DNA from: Dastarcus helophoroides
Lineage: Eukaryota > Arthropoda > Insecta > Coleoptera > Bothrideridae
Assembly: GCA_028583605.1 (NCBI GenBank)
Contig: CM053331.1
Location: 38,494,783 to 38,558,782, forward strand
Reading direction: 5' to 3'
Length of the DNA stretch: 64,000 bases
Part shown: positions 1 through 13,320 of the stretch, in pieces
How the letters are laid out: each line of letters starts with the position of its first letter
How positions within the stretch are numbered: the stretch's first letter is position 1
Notes under the pieces: model-generated
What the model was told of the DNA's origin: nothing
Database searches by the model: none
The model's input: only the letters and a program-made list of their open reading frames with translations
Position numbers and translations under genes: made by a program

Positions 1-2025
1 GAAGAAAAATCGAAGCAAAGGAAAAATATCAAAATTCTGAATTTCGTTTCGATAAGGATTTTGGAAATTTTCATATTATCCAGCAATTTTATTGACTATT
101 CCAAGCAGAAATTGAAATTTGCGAAAGTGTGGAAATTTCGAAAATCAATCGAATTGAAATTCGAAATAGAATCATGAATCGAAATCGAATCGGATTAGGA
201 TTTGGATGTCCTAAAGTCAAAATTTTGTCTTCGTAGACTCAAAATCTACAAAAAGGGGAAAATTAAAAAAAATCGCATCAACAGAAAAATATCGAAATTC
301 TGAATTTCGATTCTATTCGTATTTTCGGAATTTCATAATTATTTTGTAAATTTATTTGGCAATTCGGAATAGAAATTGAAATTTGTGCAGAATTATCGAA
401 ATTTCAAAAATCGTAGCCGAATCGAAGTAGAATCGAAAATCGAAATTGACTCGAATCGGAATTCGGATAACCTAAAATCAAAATTTTGGTTTAGCAGATT
501 TAAAATTCGACTAAAAAGCGGGGGTTTTTAAGAAAAATCGAATCATTCGGAAAATATCGAAATTCTGAATTTCGATTTGATTCAAACCTTCGAAATTTCG
601 ATCGTATCTTGTAAATGTTATTGACTGTTGGAAATAAAACTTGAAATTTGCGGAACATTACGGAAAGTTGGAAAATCGTAGCTGAATCGAATCGATAGTC
701 GAAATCGAGTTTAATCGGAATTCGGATAACCTAAAGCCGAAATTTCGACTTCATAGACTCAAAATCTATGAAAAGGAGGCAATTTTACGAAAAAGCGAAT
801 CAACTGGAAAATATCAACATTATGAATTTCGATTCGATTCGGAATTCGAATTCGTAAGTTGAAATCGAATATAAAGATCAAATCAATCGAATCGGAATCC
901 AATAACCTTAAATGTCGGTTTCGCGGACTGAGAATCGATAAAAAGGAGGATGAATGAAGAAAAATCGAAGCAAAGGAAAAATATCGAAATTCTGAATTTC
1001 GATTCGATTTGGATTTTCGAAATTTCGATATTATTCTGTAAATTTCGTTCGACTATTGAAAATGGTAATTGAAATCTGCGACAAAATATCGAAATCCCGA
1101 AAATTGAAGCTGAAACGTATCGTAAGTCGAAATCGAAAATCGAATCGAAATCAAACCGAACTAGAATTTAGGTAACCTGAAGTGAAAATTTTTGTTTTGC
1201 GGACTCAAAATCGATAAAAAGGAGGAAATTTTAAGACAAATCATAGAAAGGGGAAAATATTGAAATTTTGAATTTCGATGCGATTCGGACGCTCGGCATA
1301 CGAATTCGTAAGTCGAAATCGAATATAAAGATCGAATCGAATTGGAATTCCAATAACCTGAAATGTAGGTTTCGTGGACTGTGAATTGATAAAAAGGACG
1401 ATAAATCAAGAAAAATCGAAGCAAGGGCAAAATATCGAAATTCTGATTTCGATTCTATCTGGATTTTCGAAATTTCGATATTATTCTGTAAATTTTGTTT
1501 GACTATTGAAAATGGTAATTGAAATGTGCGACAAAATATCGAAATCCTGAAAATTGAAGCTGAATCGTATCGTAAAGCAAAATCGAATCGAAATCGAACC
1601 GAAATAGAATTTAGGTAACCTGAAGTTAAAATTTTTATTTCGTGGACTCAAAATGGATAAAAAGGAGGAAATTTTAAGACAAATCGAAGAAAGGGAAAAA
1701 TATCGAAATTTTGAATTTCGATTCGATTCCGACTTTCGGAATTCGAATTCGTAAGTCGAAATCGAATATAAAGTCCAAATCGAATCAAATCGGAATTTTA
1801 TTTTAATTTCGTTTCGATTTTGACTTCGAAATTTTCATGATGAGGTCAAAGCTTCAATTGTATCCATCCAAAGGGGAAACTATCAATGTTTCGACAGGGA
1901 GAAATTAAAATTACAGTGGTCAATTCTGTTTCGACTTTCGAATTTTCGATACAATTCGATTTTACTGTTCGAATCAGGAACTTTATTAACATCGAAATTT
2001 ACTAGGAAGTATCGAAATTCCGGAA
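1..2025. repeat. Diverged long-period TTCGA-rich satellite
   Basis: A degenerate tandem array. The landmark 'actcaaaatc.ataaaaaggagg' followed by a GAAAAATCGAA segment recurs near 238, 499, 766, 927, 1201, 1377 and 1645. Full units are about 265-275 bp. From 927 onward a long unit (274 bp) and a short unit (176 bp) alternate, giving a 450-bp composite period. Units are rich in TTTCGAT and GAATTTCG. Copies have many substitutions, so the array is old compared with those at 17.5 or 36 kb. I see no gene in it. Confidence 0.75.
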
Positions 2026-2036
2026 GTGTGTGAAAT

Positions 2037-2262
2037 GAATCAAAAATCAATATCACATCGAATCAAAAATAGATATCATATCCAATCAAAAATCGATATC
2101 ATATCGAATCAAAAATCGATATCATATCGAATCAAATATCGATATCATATCGAATCAAAAATCGATATCATATCGAATCAAAAATCGATTCATATCGAAT
2201 CAAAAATCGATTCATATCGAATCAAAAATCGAGTTTATATAGAATCAAAAATCGACAGAAGT
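2037..2262. repeat. 22/23-bp tandem repeat, AATCAAAAATCGATATCATATCG
   Basis: About ten head-to-tail copies of a unit containing AATCAAAAATCGATATCAT. The early copies are 23 bp long; from about 2185 the unit loses one base (ATCGATTCAT) and becomes 22 bp. The 82-residue open frame across it comes from the repeat and is not a gene. Confidence 0.9.
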
Positions 2263-2430
2263 GACGCATTTTAAACGATATCGAATCAATCAGAAAATAT
2301 CGAAATTTCGATTATCGATTTTATTCCATTAAATTTCAATATTTTCTCTAAATTCGACTTTAATTTTAAAGAGTTGTTGAAGTTGAAAGAAAACATCGAA
2401 ATTTCAAGTGGTTACTAATCGAATCGAACA

Positions 2431-3080
2431 AAATTATGGAATTTTTCTAATTTATATTTAAAATTTTTAGTTTTTTTTTGGAAATACCGAGTTTTTTTCA
2501 GAATTTAGAATTCTTTCCCACGATTTCGAATTTCTCCCACAATGTCGAATTTTTACCGAAATTTCGAATTTTTCCCACAATTTCGAATTTTTACTGAAAT
2601 TTCGAATTTTTCCCACAATTTCGAATTTTTACTGAAATTTCGAATTTTTCCAAAATTTCCGAATTTTTCCCACAATTTCGAATTTTTTCCCAAAATTTCG
2701 AATTTTTACAGAAATTTCGAGTTTTCACATATTTTCGAATTTTTCCCGAAATTTCGAATTTTTCCAAAAATTCCGAATTTTTCCCACAATTTCGAATTTT
2801 TTCCCAAAATTTCGAATTTTTACAGAAATTTCGAGTTTTCACACATTTTCGAATTTTTCCCGAAATTTCGAATGTTTCTCAAAATATCAACTTTGTCCCA
2901 AAACTTCGAATATTCCCGAAAAATTCGAAATTGTAGGAAAAATTCGAAATTGTGGAAAAAATTTGAAATTGTTGGAAAAATTCGAAATTGTGGGAAAAAA
3001 TTCTAAGTTCAGGAAAAAAGCTCGGTATTTCCAAAAAAAAACTAAAAATTTTAAATTAAATTAGCAAAATCCCATAATTT
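2431..3080. repeat. Long inverted repeat (foldback) built on a TTCGAA satellite
   Basis: The outer left arm (about 2431-2530) reads, as reverse complement, almost exactly like the right arm (about 2985-3080). Both carry TTTGGAAATACCGAG (left) or CTCGGTATTTCCAAA (right) beside AAAATTTTTAG and an AATTATGG block. Between the arms the satellite unit is in T-rich orientation (TTTCGAATTTTTCCC) up to about 2920 and in the complementary A-rich orientation afterwards. The whole 650 bp could therefore fold on itself. It resembles a foldback element or an inversion breakpoint in the array; no protein is encoded. Confidence 0.8.
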
Positions 3081-5040
3081 TGCGAACGGTTGAAGTTTCC
3101 CGAAAAATTTGATCGACATTTATAAGAAATTCGAATCTTCTAGTTTATATTGAAAATTTTGGAAAAAAAATCGAAGGTTTAGGAAAAACCCAAAACCTTA
3201 AAAATTTCATAATTTTTAGTGTAAGATAGAAATTTCGGAAAAAATTCGATTTTTCGTGAAAATATTTTAAATTTTGGGTGAAATTCAAAATTTTGGAACA
3301 AAAATTGGAAAATTTGGGAAAAAATTCAACATTTTAGGAAACATTCGAAATTCTGGAAAAAAAATCGAAAATTTCGGAAAAATTCGTTATTTTGGGAAAA
3401 ATCCGAAATTTTGGGAATAATTTGAAATTTTGGGAAAATTCGGAATTTTGGGAAAAAATTCGAAATTGTAGGAAAAATTCGACATTTTGGATTAATTTCA
3501 TTTTGGGAAAAATTCGAAATTTTGGGAAAAAATTCGAAATTTTGGGAAAAATTCGAAATTTTGGGAAAAAATTCGAAATTGTAGGAAAAAATTCGAAATT
3601 GTAGGAAAAAAGTCGAAATTTTGGGAAAGATTCGAAATTATGGGAAAAATTCGAATTTATAGGTAAAAATCAATATTTTGGAAAAGAATTCATCATTTTG
3701 GGAAAAATTCGACATTTTGGGAAAAATTTGAACTTTTGGGAAAAATTCGATCCTTTGGGAAAACATTTGAAATTATAGGAGATTCGAAATTTTAAGAAAT
3801 ATTCGAAATTTTGGGAAAAATTTGAAATTTTAAAAAATTCGAACTTTTGGGAAAACATTTGAAATTTTGGGAGATTCGAAATTTTTAGAAATATTTGAAA
3901 TTTTGGGAAAAATTCGAAATTTTGGGGAAAAAATCAACATTTTGGGAAAAATTCGAAATTTTGAGAAAAATTCGAAATTTAGGAAAAATTCGAAATTGTA
4001 GGAAAAAATTCAACATTTTGGGAAATATTCGAACCTTTGGGAAAAATTCGAACTTTTGGGAAAACATTCGAAATTTTGGGAGATTCGAAATTTTTAGAAA
4101 TATTTGAAATTTTGGGGAAAAAATCAACATTTTTAGAAAAATTCGAAATTTAGGAAAAATTCGAAATTGTAGGAAAAAATTGAACATTTTGGGAAAAATT
4201 CGAACTTTTGGGAAAAATTCGAACCTTTGGGAAAAATTCGAACTTTTGGGAAATATTCGAACTCTTGGGAAAACATTCAAAATTTTGGGAAAGATTCGAA
4301 ATTTTGTGAAAAATTCGAAATTGTGGGAAAAATTCGAAATTTTGAGAAAAATTCGAAATTTTGGGAAAAATTCGAAATTTTGGGAAAAATTCGAAATTTT
4401 GGGAAAAATTCGAAATTATGAGAAAAAATCGAAATTATGAGAAAAATTCGAAATGTTGAGAAAAATTTGAAATTTTGGGAAAAATTTGAAATTTTAGGAA
4501 AAATTTGAAATTTTAGGAAAAAATTCGAAATGTTGGAAAAAATTCGAAATTGTCGAAAAAAATCAACATTTTGGGAAAAATTCGAAAAAAAATTCAACAT
4601 TTTGGAAAAAATTCGAAATTTTGGGAAAAAATTCGAAATTTTGAGAAAAAATTTGAAATGTTGGGAAAAATTTGAAGTTGCGGGAAAAAATTCGAAATTG
4701 CAGGAAAAAATTCAACATTTTGGGAAAAAATTCGAAATTGTGGGGAAATATTCGAAATTTTGGGAGATTCGAAATTTTGGGAAAGATTCGAAATTTTGAG
4801 AAAAATTCTAAATTTTGGAAAAAAATTCGAAATGTTGGGAAAAATTCGAAATTGTGGGAAAAAAATCAACATTTTGGGACAAATTCGAAATTTTGGGGAA
4901 AATTCGAATCTTTGGGAAAAAATTCAAAGATTTGGGAAAAAAATCGAAATATTGGAAAAAAATTCCAAACTTCGGGAAGAATTCGAAATTTTAGGAAAAA
5001 ATTCGAAGTTTTGGGAAAAGGTTCGACATTTATAAAAAAT
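3081..5040. repeat. 19-bp satellite, GGGAAAAATTCGAAATTTT
   Basis: More than 80 tandem units of 18-21 bp with the consensus GGGAAAAATTCGAAATTTT. Variants include ATTGTGGG, TCAACATTTT and TCGAACTTTT. The array is A-rich on the plus strand throughout. Several overlapping open frames on both strands exist only because the unit has no stop in some frames. Confidence 0.9.
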
Positions 5041-7135
5041 CCACAAATTTTAAGTTAAAATTGGAAAGCCCAACATTTCAGGCTGAAGTTTAGCTAAACA
5101 CTCGATCGACATTTGCAGAAAAACTCCAAAATTTCGAGGTTGGATTAAAAGTCTAAAAAAAAAGTGCGAAAAATTCCAAAATTTTACATATTGTCCCCCC
5201 TTAAGGAAATCATTCAGTTAAGTGGATATTTTTTTTAAGCTGGACCCAATGTTTTTTTTAGGTGATAGTTAGAAAAAAACTGCTTAAAGGTATTTAGAAA
5301 TTTGAAACAATTATTGTAGCGTTAATCGGAAATTAACAACAGAAAATTGACCTCTCTTTGAATAATAAACCTGATGTAACGAGAATATAACAACTTATTT
5401 TTGAGCTGATGTTTTGAACTTACTTCGTGGAAACATCTAATGGTAATATTCAGGAACTATATATTATATTATTATAAAAAATATTAAAAAAAATAATTAG
5501 AAAAATAAAACGACAAAAAAACTGTAACAACAATTCCACAAATTGTCATATTTTTCTATTTACTAGTTCAAAGAATGAGGAGATGGATAACGTACGAAAA
5601 ATTCGAGTTCGACTGCCTTTTTTTTATAGAAGCGATAACAAAGCCGTCGAATTAAATATTCGCGATAAAAAATATAACTGATAGCAAAATGAGCGTGTTC
5701 TAGCCGCTGCCAGCATCCGAAACAATAAAAAGCTAGAAAATGTCCCTTGATAACCTTGACGAATTTTTATCGTTTTCCTGATACCAGTTCAGTCAACAAC
5801 TTAATAGATAAAATTCGCCCAAAGACCGCACAATTATATTTCAAAGAATATTTCAGCATATTTTAATAAATTATTTCCGATGAATACATTAACGTTGTTT
5901 GCTGATCACCAAAAACTGGTTGCTGGTCTAATACGTGTTTACTCTAATTTTTGGGCGAGTTTTTCGAAATCGCATGGGGGCGTTTCAGGTCAGAACAACG
6001 AAAACATTCCATGAAAAATCCTAGGGACAAATTCAGTTTTATTTTTAGATTGAAAGAGTAACAACATTCTCAACGAGGTCCAACCCGGATGTAATTATAT
6101 ATTTAGTTGTTTGTTTGAGGGTCCATTACATTTCATACGTTAAGTTGGGTCGGGTATATTTTAATCATCTATTTCGCAAGCCGGCAGGGTCCTCGCAATC
6201 AATTAAATGTTGTGCCACTCGGGTGTAATTTGGCCCAGTTGGACGTTTTCAACAGTACGAGTAATAATTAACAGCAGAAAAAAAAATGGATAAGGAAAAT
6301 AATACATAAACTGTAGTTATGTAGTAAAGGTCAAACCTTTCAATTGAAACGACCGTGAAATTTTAAAATTATACAGAAAAACGACCTTATTATACAGCTA
6401 GGTAATTATTTTAGCGTAGCGCGAATTAATTCGGCATAAACATCTTGCGCAATTTCAAGAAACACAATATTCCGATTCATCGCCAAAATTTGCCACGGAA
6501 CCATTCATTTATAAGTGCCATAGGTCGCATATTAAATAAAATTTATAGTCTCCTCGGACATAATTAATAGCCAAGCGTTTTTTGTACAATTTTAATAATA
6601 AATTCCGTCATAACTTTTTTTAATGGTAGGCGTGTATAACCAAAGTTGAAAACAAACGATTAATTCGCCAAAATAATGTACTTATTGCATGACCACGTTC
6701 AAAAGGTCATCTTCCTTAACAATTACAAAAAGTACGATACGCAGCCGCCGTCGTTCGCCCTTTTTTAAAAAATATTCCAACCAGAGATAGCGATGGAAGG
6801 TCGCCCGTAAACAAATACATTCAAAAGCAGATTTACCAGGCTTTTATTTAGCCGATAATGCTCGGCAATTTATTAACGCGGGTTTCGTTTCAATGATCGC
6901 GGCACGAGGAATTTTCCCTCTGGGGGCGGCCTCAAATTTCTCGTTTTCAAAGACGAACCGACCCCGAAAAGACTCCGCCAGATATACCAGTGATTTAAAG
7001 AGATCGTCCAGAAATTAAAACATGGTTAACCTTTAACAGAATTCAAGTTCTGAAGTATAGCTTAGGGATAGAGCGCAGCAGTAAAATCGATTGATCGATT
7101 GTTTCCGATTCTGATAAATCGACAAAAGAAGTCCA
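5041..7135. other. Single-copy AT-rich DNA, no gene seen
   Basis: The sequence leaves the satellite pattern here. GC-richer patches lie near 5690-5730, 6060-6240 and 6720-7000. I found no long open frame, no convincing exon with splice sites and no RNA gene. The patches could be conserved non-coding DNA, which only alignment with related genomes could show. Confidence 0.5.
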
Positions 7136-7310
7136 TTTTTCCGAAAAACATCTCAAATTTTGGGAAAAAATTCTAAATTGTGAAAAAAATTCAATATTTA
7201 AGAAAAATTTGATTTGGGAAAAATTCTAACTTTTGGGAAAAATTCGAACTGTTGGGAAAAATTCGAACTGTTGGGAAAAATTCGAAATTATAAGAAAAAA
7301 CTCGAAGTTT
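7136..7310. repeat. Island of the GGAAAAATTCGAA satellite
   Basis: About eight units of the same 19-bp family as the 3.1-5.0 kb array (GGGAAAAATTCGAACTGTT and relatives), separated from it by 2 kb of single-copy DNA. Confidence 0.8.
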
Positions 7311-8030
7311 CTAAAAAAAACTAACAATATTACAAAAGGAAGAGAAGGGAAGAGAGAAGAGAAGAGAAAATAAAAAGAGAGAATAAAACAGAAATAGCGT
7401 AACACAATGAAAGAGAAAAAAAGGAAAAACATTCCATTTGCTATAGGAAATGATTCCATGTTTCTGCTACTTTTTGATATTGACCGACCTCTGGTTCGTT
7501 TACACATCAAATTAATCGTTTCACGCCAGTTAACAAATTCTCTAGTTCAATGTCAGGATTTTTGGCAGACTTATTTCCTAACCACAGCCAAGACGTTAAT
7601 TATGGAGTGAGGTCCCGATTTCGGGGAAGGTGCTTCAGTTTTTCTCGCTTTAACAAACTACAACTCGACATTTGTGCCGTTTTATTGATCGATCTACCCA
7701 AAAATGCGGAATAAGCCATATTAGAATGTTCTAGCAAAAGGAAATAGCTACCACAAAAGGATCTTCGCCAAAAAATCTTGAAGTACACTCAGTTATGTTC
7801 TTGAAGGGAAAAATTTTTGGCACCAAACTCCCAGCCTACACGAATCGTGGGAGAATATGAACAAAAAAGTTATTATTGAGACAAATGGTGTTCTGACAGT
7901 GCTAAATCGGGGGGCATACGCTGGATAAGACAATATGGTCCCAGCATTTTGCCAAAGAAATAGGTTAGCGAATAAAAAAATAATATTACTTCCCATGGTT
8001 AAATTACCATTTTTTCCAAATGTTAATATC
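7311..8030. other. Single-copy DNA with a purine-rich tract, no gene seen
   Basis: Positions 7335-7395 form an almost pure A/G tract (AGAGAAGGGAAGAGAGAAGA and similar). The rest is unremarkable AT-rich DNA. Open frames of 62-94 residues here have no recognisable domain and I do not call them genes. Confidence 0.5.
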
Positions 8031-11000
8031 TAAATCTAAAAGTTGAAACAAATTTTTCCAAAAATGTTGAGATTTGGAGAAAAAGTCGAAATTCGTGGAA
8101 AAATGTCAAAATCTTCAGAAAAAGTACCAATCTGGAAACGAGTTCCAAATATAAACTTTCGACATCTGTGCACCCTTTCCACAATTTTTCCTAACTCGAT
8201 ATCTTGACAGTTTTCCTGATTTCTCAGACACGAATCCCTTAGAATCCTATCTTCTCGACATTTCGATTTTATTCGATATTTCGACCATTTCTGTTTCGAC
8301 GTTTTCTTACGTTACCGTTTTTTTCGATATTTCGATTTTTAATCGACTTCCCGACCCGATTTTTAATCGATCTTTCGATTTGATTTTCTTGATGTTCCGA
8401 TGTTTTCTCGCTTCGCTCGATTTTTTCGATACTTCGATTTTTTTTGAATATTTCGATTTTTGATCGATATTTCGAGTTATAATCGATTTCTCGATCCGTA
8501 ATCGATTCATAATCAATTTTTCAATTTATAATCGATGTTTCGATTAATGATCGATGTTTCGATTTTTTGATTTATAGTCAATTTTTCGATTTATAATCGA
8601 TTTTTTGATTTTTGATCGATATTTCGATTTTCGATCGATATTTCGATTTTTATTGATTATTTTGATTTTCTTGACGTTCCGACGTTTTCTCGCGTTTCGA
8701 TTTTTGATCCATCTTTCGATTTTTTTTGGATATTTCGATTTTTGATCGATATTTCGAGCTATAATCGATTTCTCGATTCGTAATCGATTCATACTCAATT
8801 TTTCAATTAATAATCGATGTTTCGATTAATAATCGATGTTTCGATTAATAATCGATTTTTTGATTTTTGATCGATATTTTGATTTTTGTTGATTATTTTG
8901 ATTTTTTCGACGTTCCGACATTTCCTCGCGTTTCGATTTTTTCGATACTTCGATTTTTGATCCATCTTTCGATTTTTTTTGGATGTTTCGAGTTTTGATC
9001 GATATTTCGAGTTATAATCGATTTCTCGATCCGTAATCGATTCATAATCAATTTTACAATTTATAATCGATGTTTCGATTAATATTCGATGTTTCAATTT
9101 TTTGATTTATAATCAATTTTTCGATTTATAATCAAATTTTTGATTTTTGACCGATATTTCGATTTTTGTTGATTATTTTGATTTTTTTGACGTTCCGACG
9201 TTTCCTTGCGTTTCGATTTTTTCGATACTTCGATTTTTGATCCATCTTTCGATTATTTTTGGATATTTCGATTTTTGCTCGATATTTCGAGTTATATTCA
9301 ATTTCTCGATCCGTAATCGATTTATAATCAATTTTTCAATTTATAATCGATGTTTCGATTAATAATCGATGTTTCGATTAATAATCGATGTTTCGATTAA
9401 TAATCGATGTTTCGATTAATAATCGATGTTTCGATTTTTTGATTTATAATCAATTTTTCGATTTTTAATCGTTTTTTTGATTTTTGTTGTTTATTTTGAT
9501 TTTCTTGACGTTCCGACGTTTTCTCGCGTTTCGATTTTTTCGATACTTCGATTTTTGATCCATCTTTCGATCTCTGATCGATATTTCGATTCTTGTCAAT
9601 TACTGTTATATTCATATTTCCTTGTCTTCTCGATGTTTCGATTCTCGATATATCGATTATTTTATATTTCTACGTTTCTCGATATTTTGACACTTGTTTC
9701 AATTTTCCTTTTAGAAGTTAAGAATCTCTTGGAACGCGAATTTCGATTTTATTCGATATTTTGACTATTTCTCAATGTTTCGATGTTTTCTCGAATTTTA
9801 ATTTTTTCGATATTTCGAGTGATATTTCGATTTTTGTGGATTGTTTTGATTTTCTTGATATTCCAACGCTTTCTCGTGTTTCGATTTTTTTTCGATACTT
9901 CAATTTTTGATCGATATGTTGATTCGTGTAAAATACTTTTATTTCCATAATATTTTCTTTTCTTCTCGATATTTGGATTCTCGATATTTCGATTACTCGA
10001 TCTTTCTACTTTTCCCGCTTTTTCGATTTATAATCGATTCTTGATCGATATTTCTATTTTTGTTGATTATTTTGATTTTTTTGATATTTCGACGTTTTCT
10101 CGTGTTTCGATTTTTGTCGATATTCCAAATTTTGATCGATCTTTCGATTTTAGATCAATATTTCGATTTGTTTCAATCATTTTTATTTTCATGACATTCC
10201 GCCTTCTTATCGATGTTTCGATTCTCGATATTTCGATTATTCGATATTTATACCTTTCTCGACATTTCGACAGTGTTCTCAATTTCACTTTTAGAAATTG
10301 AGAATCGCTTAAAACAGTAATTTGTCGATTTTTTTTCGATATTTCGACTTGTGATCGATTTCTCGATCCGTAGTCCATTTTCGATATATAATAAACCTTT
10401 CAATTTATGATCGATTTTTTGATTTATAATCAATTTTTCGATTATTGATCGATATTTCGATTCTTATGAATTATTATTTCCATTTCTTCTTGATGTTTCG
10501 ATTATCGATATATCGATTATTTGATATTTCTAATTTTCTCGATATTTTGACACTTGTCCCAATTTTCCTTTTAGAAGTTAAGAATCTCTTGGAACGAGAA
10601 TTTCTCGACATTTCGATTTTATTCGATATTTTGACTATTTCTCAATGTTTCGACATTTTCTCGACTTTCAATTTTTTTCCATATTTCGATTTTCGACTGA
10701 TATTTCGATTTTTGTGGATTGTTTTGATTTTCTTAATATTCCGACGTTTTCTCGTGTTTCGATTTTTTTCGATATTTCATTTTTTAATCGGTAATTTGAA
10801 TCTTGTGAATTATTTTTATTTCCATGATATTTTCTTGTCTTCTCGATATTTCGATACTTGATATATCGATTATTTGATATTTCTACTTTTCTCGATATTT
10901 TGCCACTTGTTTTTTAATTTTATTTAATATTTTGTTTGACACTTGTCTAAATTTTCCTTTTAGAAGTTAAGAATCTCTTGGAACGCGAATTTCTCGACAT

Positions 11001-13320
11001 TTCGACTATTTCTCAATGTTTCGAATTTTTCTCGACTTTCAATTTTTTCCATATTTCGATTTTCGACCGATATTTCGATTTTTTTAATCGATCTTTTGGT
11101 TTTTGATCGATATTTTGATTCTTGTGAATTATTTTTATTTCCATGATACATCCTTTTCTTTTCGATGTTTCGATTCTTGATACTTCGATTATTCGATCTT
11201 TCCACTTTCCTCGACTTTTCGATTTATAATCGATGTTTCGATTCACAACCAATTTTTCGATTTTTGATTGATATTTCGATTCTTGTCAATTATTATTTCC
11301 TTTTCTTCTCGATGTTTCGATTCTCGATATATCGATTATTTAATATTTCTTCTTTTCTTGATATATCGATTATTTAATATTTCTACTTTTCTTGATATAT
11401 CGATTATTTAATATTTCTACTTTTCTCGATATTTTGACACTTCTCAATCTTCCTTTCAGAAGTGAAGAATCGCTTGGAACGAGAATTTCTCGACATTTCG
11501 ATTTTATTCGCTATTTTAACTATTTCTTAATGTTTCAATGTCTTCTCGCATTTCAACTTTTTCGATATTCCGATTTTCGACCGATAACTTGAGTTTTGTC
11601 GATTGTTTTGATTACCTTGATATTCCGACGTTTTCTCGTGTTTCGATTTTTTTCGATATTTCAATTTTTGATCGATATTTTAATTCTTGTGAATTATTTT
11701 TATTTCAATCATAGTTCCTTTTCTTCTCGAAGTTTCGATTCTCGATATTTCGATTATTCGATCTTTTCACTTTCGTCGATTTTTCGATTTGTACTCGGTT
11801 TTTCGAATTTTGTTCGATATTTCGATTTTTGATGCTCCGACGTTTTCTCACGTTTGGATTTTTTTTCGATACTTCGATTTTTGATCGATATTTCGATTCT
11901 TGCCAATTATTGTTATTTCCATGATATTTCCTTTTATTTTCGAGGTTTCGATTTTCGATATTGCGATTCTCGATATTTCGATTATTCGATCTTTCCACTT
12001 TCCTTTCGATACTTCGATTTTTGATCGATATTTCGATTTTTGTCAAATATTGTTATTTTCATGATATTTCCTTTTCTTCTCGATGTTTCGATCCTCGATA
12101 TATCGATTATTTGATATTTCTACTTTTCTTGATATTTTGACACTGTTCTCAATTTCCCTTTTAGAATCTAAGAATCGATTAGAACGCGAATTTCTCGATA
12201 TTTCGATTTTTGTGGATTATTTTGATTTTCTCGATGTTCTGACGCTCTCTCGCGTTTCGATTTTTTTGGATATTTCGATTTTTAATCGATCTTTCGATTT
12301 TTGATCAATATTTCGATTTTTGTTAATTATTTTTATATTCATGATATTTCCTTTCCTTCTCAATGTTTCGATTCTCGATATTTTGATTATTCGATATTTC
12401 TCCTTTTCTCGATATTTTAAGTGTTTGCAATTTTCCTGTTAGAAGCTAAGAATGCTTGGAAGCGAATTTCTCCACATTTCGATTTTATTCGATATTTCGA
12501 CTATTTTTCGATGTTTCGACGTTTTCTCGCATTTCGGTTTTGTCGGTTTTTCGATTTTTGACCGATATTTATATTTATAATCGATTTCTCGATCCTTCAT
12601 CAAATTTCAATTTATAATCGATTTTTGATCGATATTTCGATTTTTGTGGATTATTTTGATTTTCTTGACATTCTGACGTTTTCTCGGGTTTCGATTTTTT
12701 CGATATTTCGATTTTTAATCGATCTTTCGATTTTTGATCAATATTTCAATTTTTGTCAATTATTTTTATATTCATGATATTTCCTTTCCTTCTCAATGTT
12801 TCGATTCTCGATATTTCGATTATTCGATATTTCTCCTTTTCTCGATATTTTAACAGTGTTCGCAATTTTCCTGTTAGAAGCTAAGAATGCTTGGAAGCGA
12901 ATTTCTCCACATTTCGATTTTAATCGATTTTTGTGGATTATTTTGATTTTCTTGACGTTCTGACGTTTTCTCGGGTTTCGATTTTTTCGATATTTCGATT
13001 TTTAATCGATCTTTCGATTTTTGATCAATATTTCGATTTTTGTCAATTATTTTTATATTCATGATATTTCCTTTCCTTCTCAATGTTTCGATTCTCGATA
13101 TTTCGATTATTCGATATTTCTCCTTTTCTCGATATTTTAACAGTATTCGCAATTTTCCTGTCAGAAGCTAAGAATACTTGGAACGCGAATTTCTCGACAT
13201 TTCGATTTTATTCGATATTTTGACTATTTGTCGATGTTTCGACGTTTTCTCGCGTTTCGATCTTTTCGATATTTCGATTTTTGTCGATGATTTTGATTTT
13301 CTTAGTATTTCATATTCTTT
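8031..13320. repeat. TTTCGAT higher-order satellite
   Basis: A T-rich array of TTTCGATTTTTGATCGATA-type units of about 19 bp. It is organised into longer units of roughly 280-500 bp that each include a module AGAAGNTAAGAATCNCTTGG followed by AACGCGAATTTCTCGACATT. That module occurs near 9715, 10575, 10965, 11460, 12165, 12440, 12875 and 13165. Positions 9337-9440 hold five almost identical 19-bp copies of ATCGATGTTTCGATTAATA. Copies starting near 12302, 12736 and 13022 are highly similar. Many short open frames are repeat artefacts. Confidence 0.85.

Noticed and set aside
2542..5058. Overlapping open frames of 60-154 codons on both strands in the TTCGAA satellite
   Set aside because: They follow the 19-bp unit exactly, are low-complexity (Phe/Ile/Asn/Lys), and exist because the unit lacks stops in some frames.
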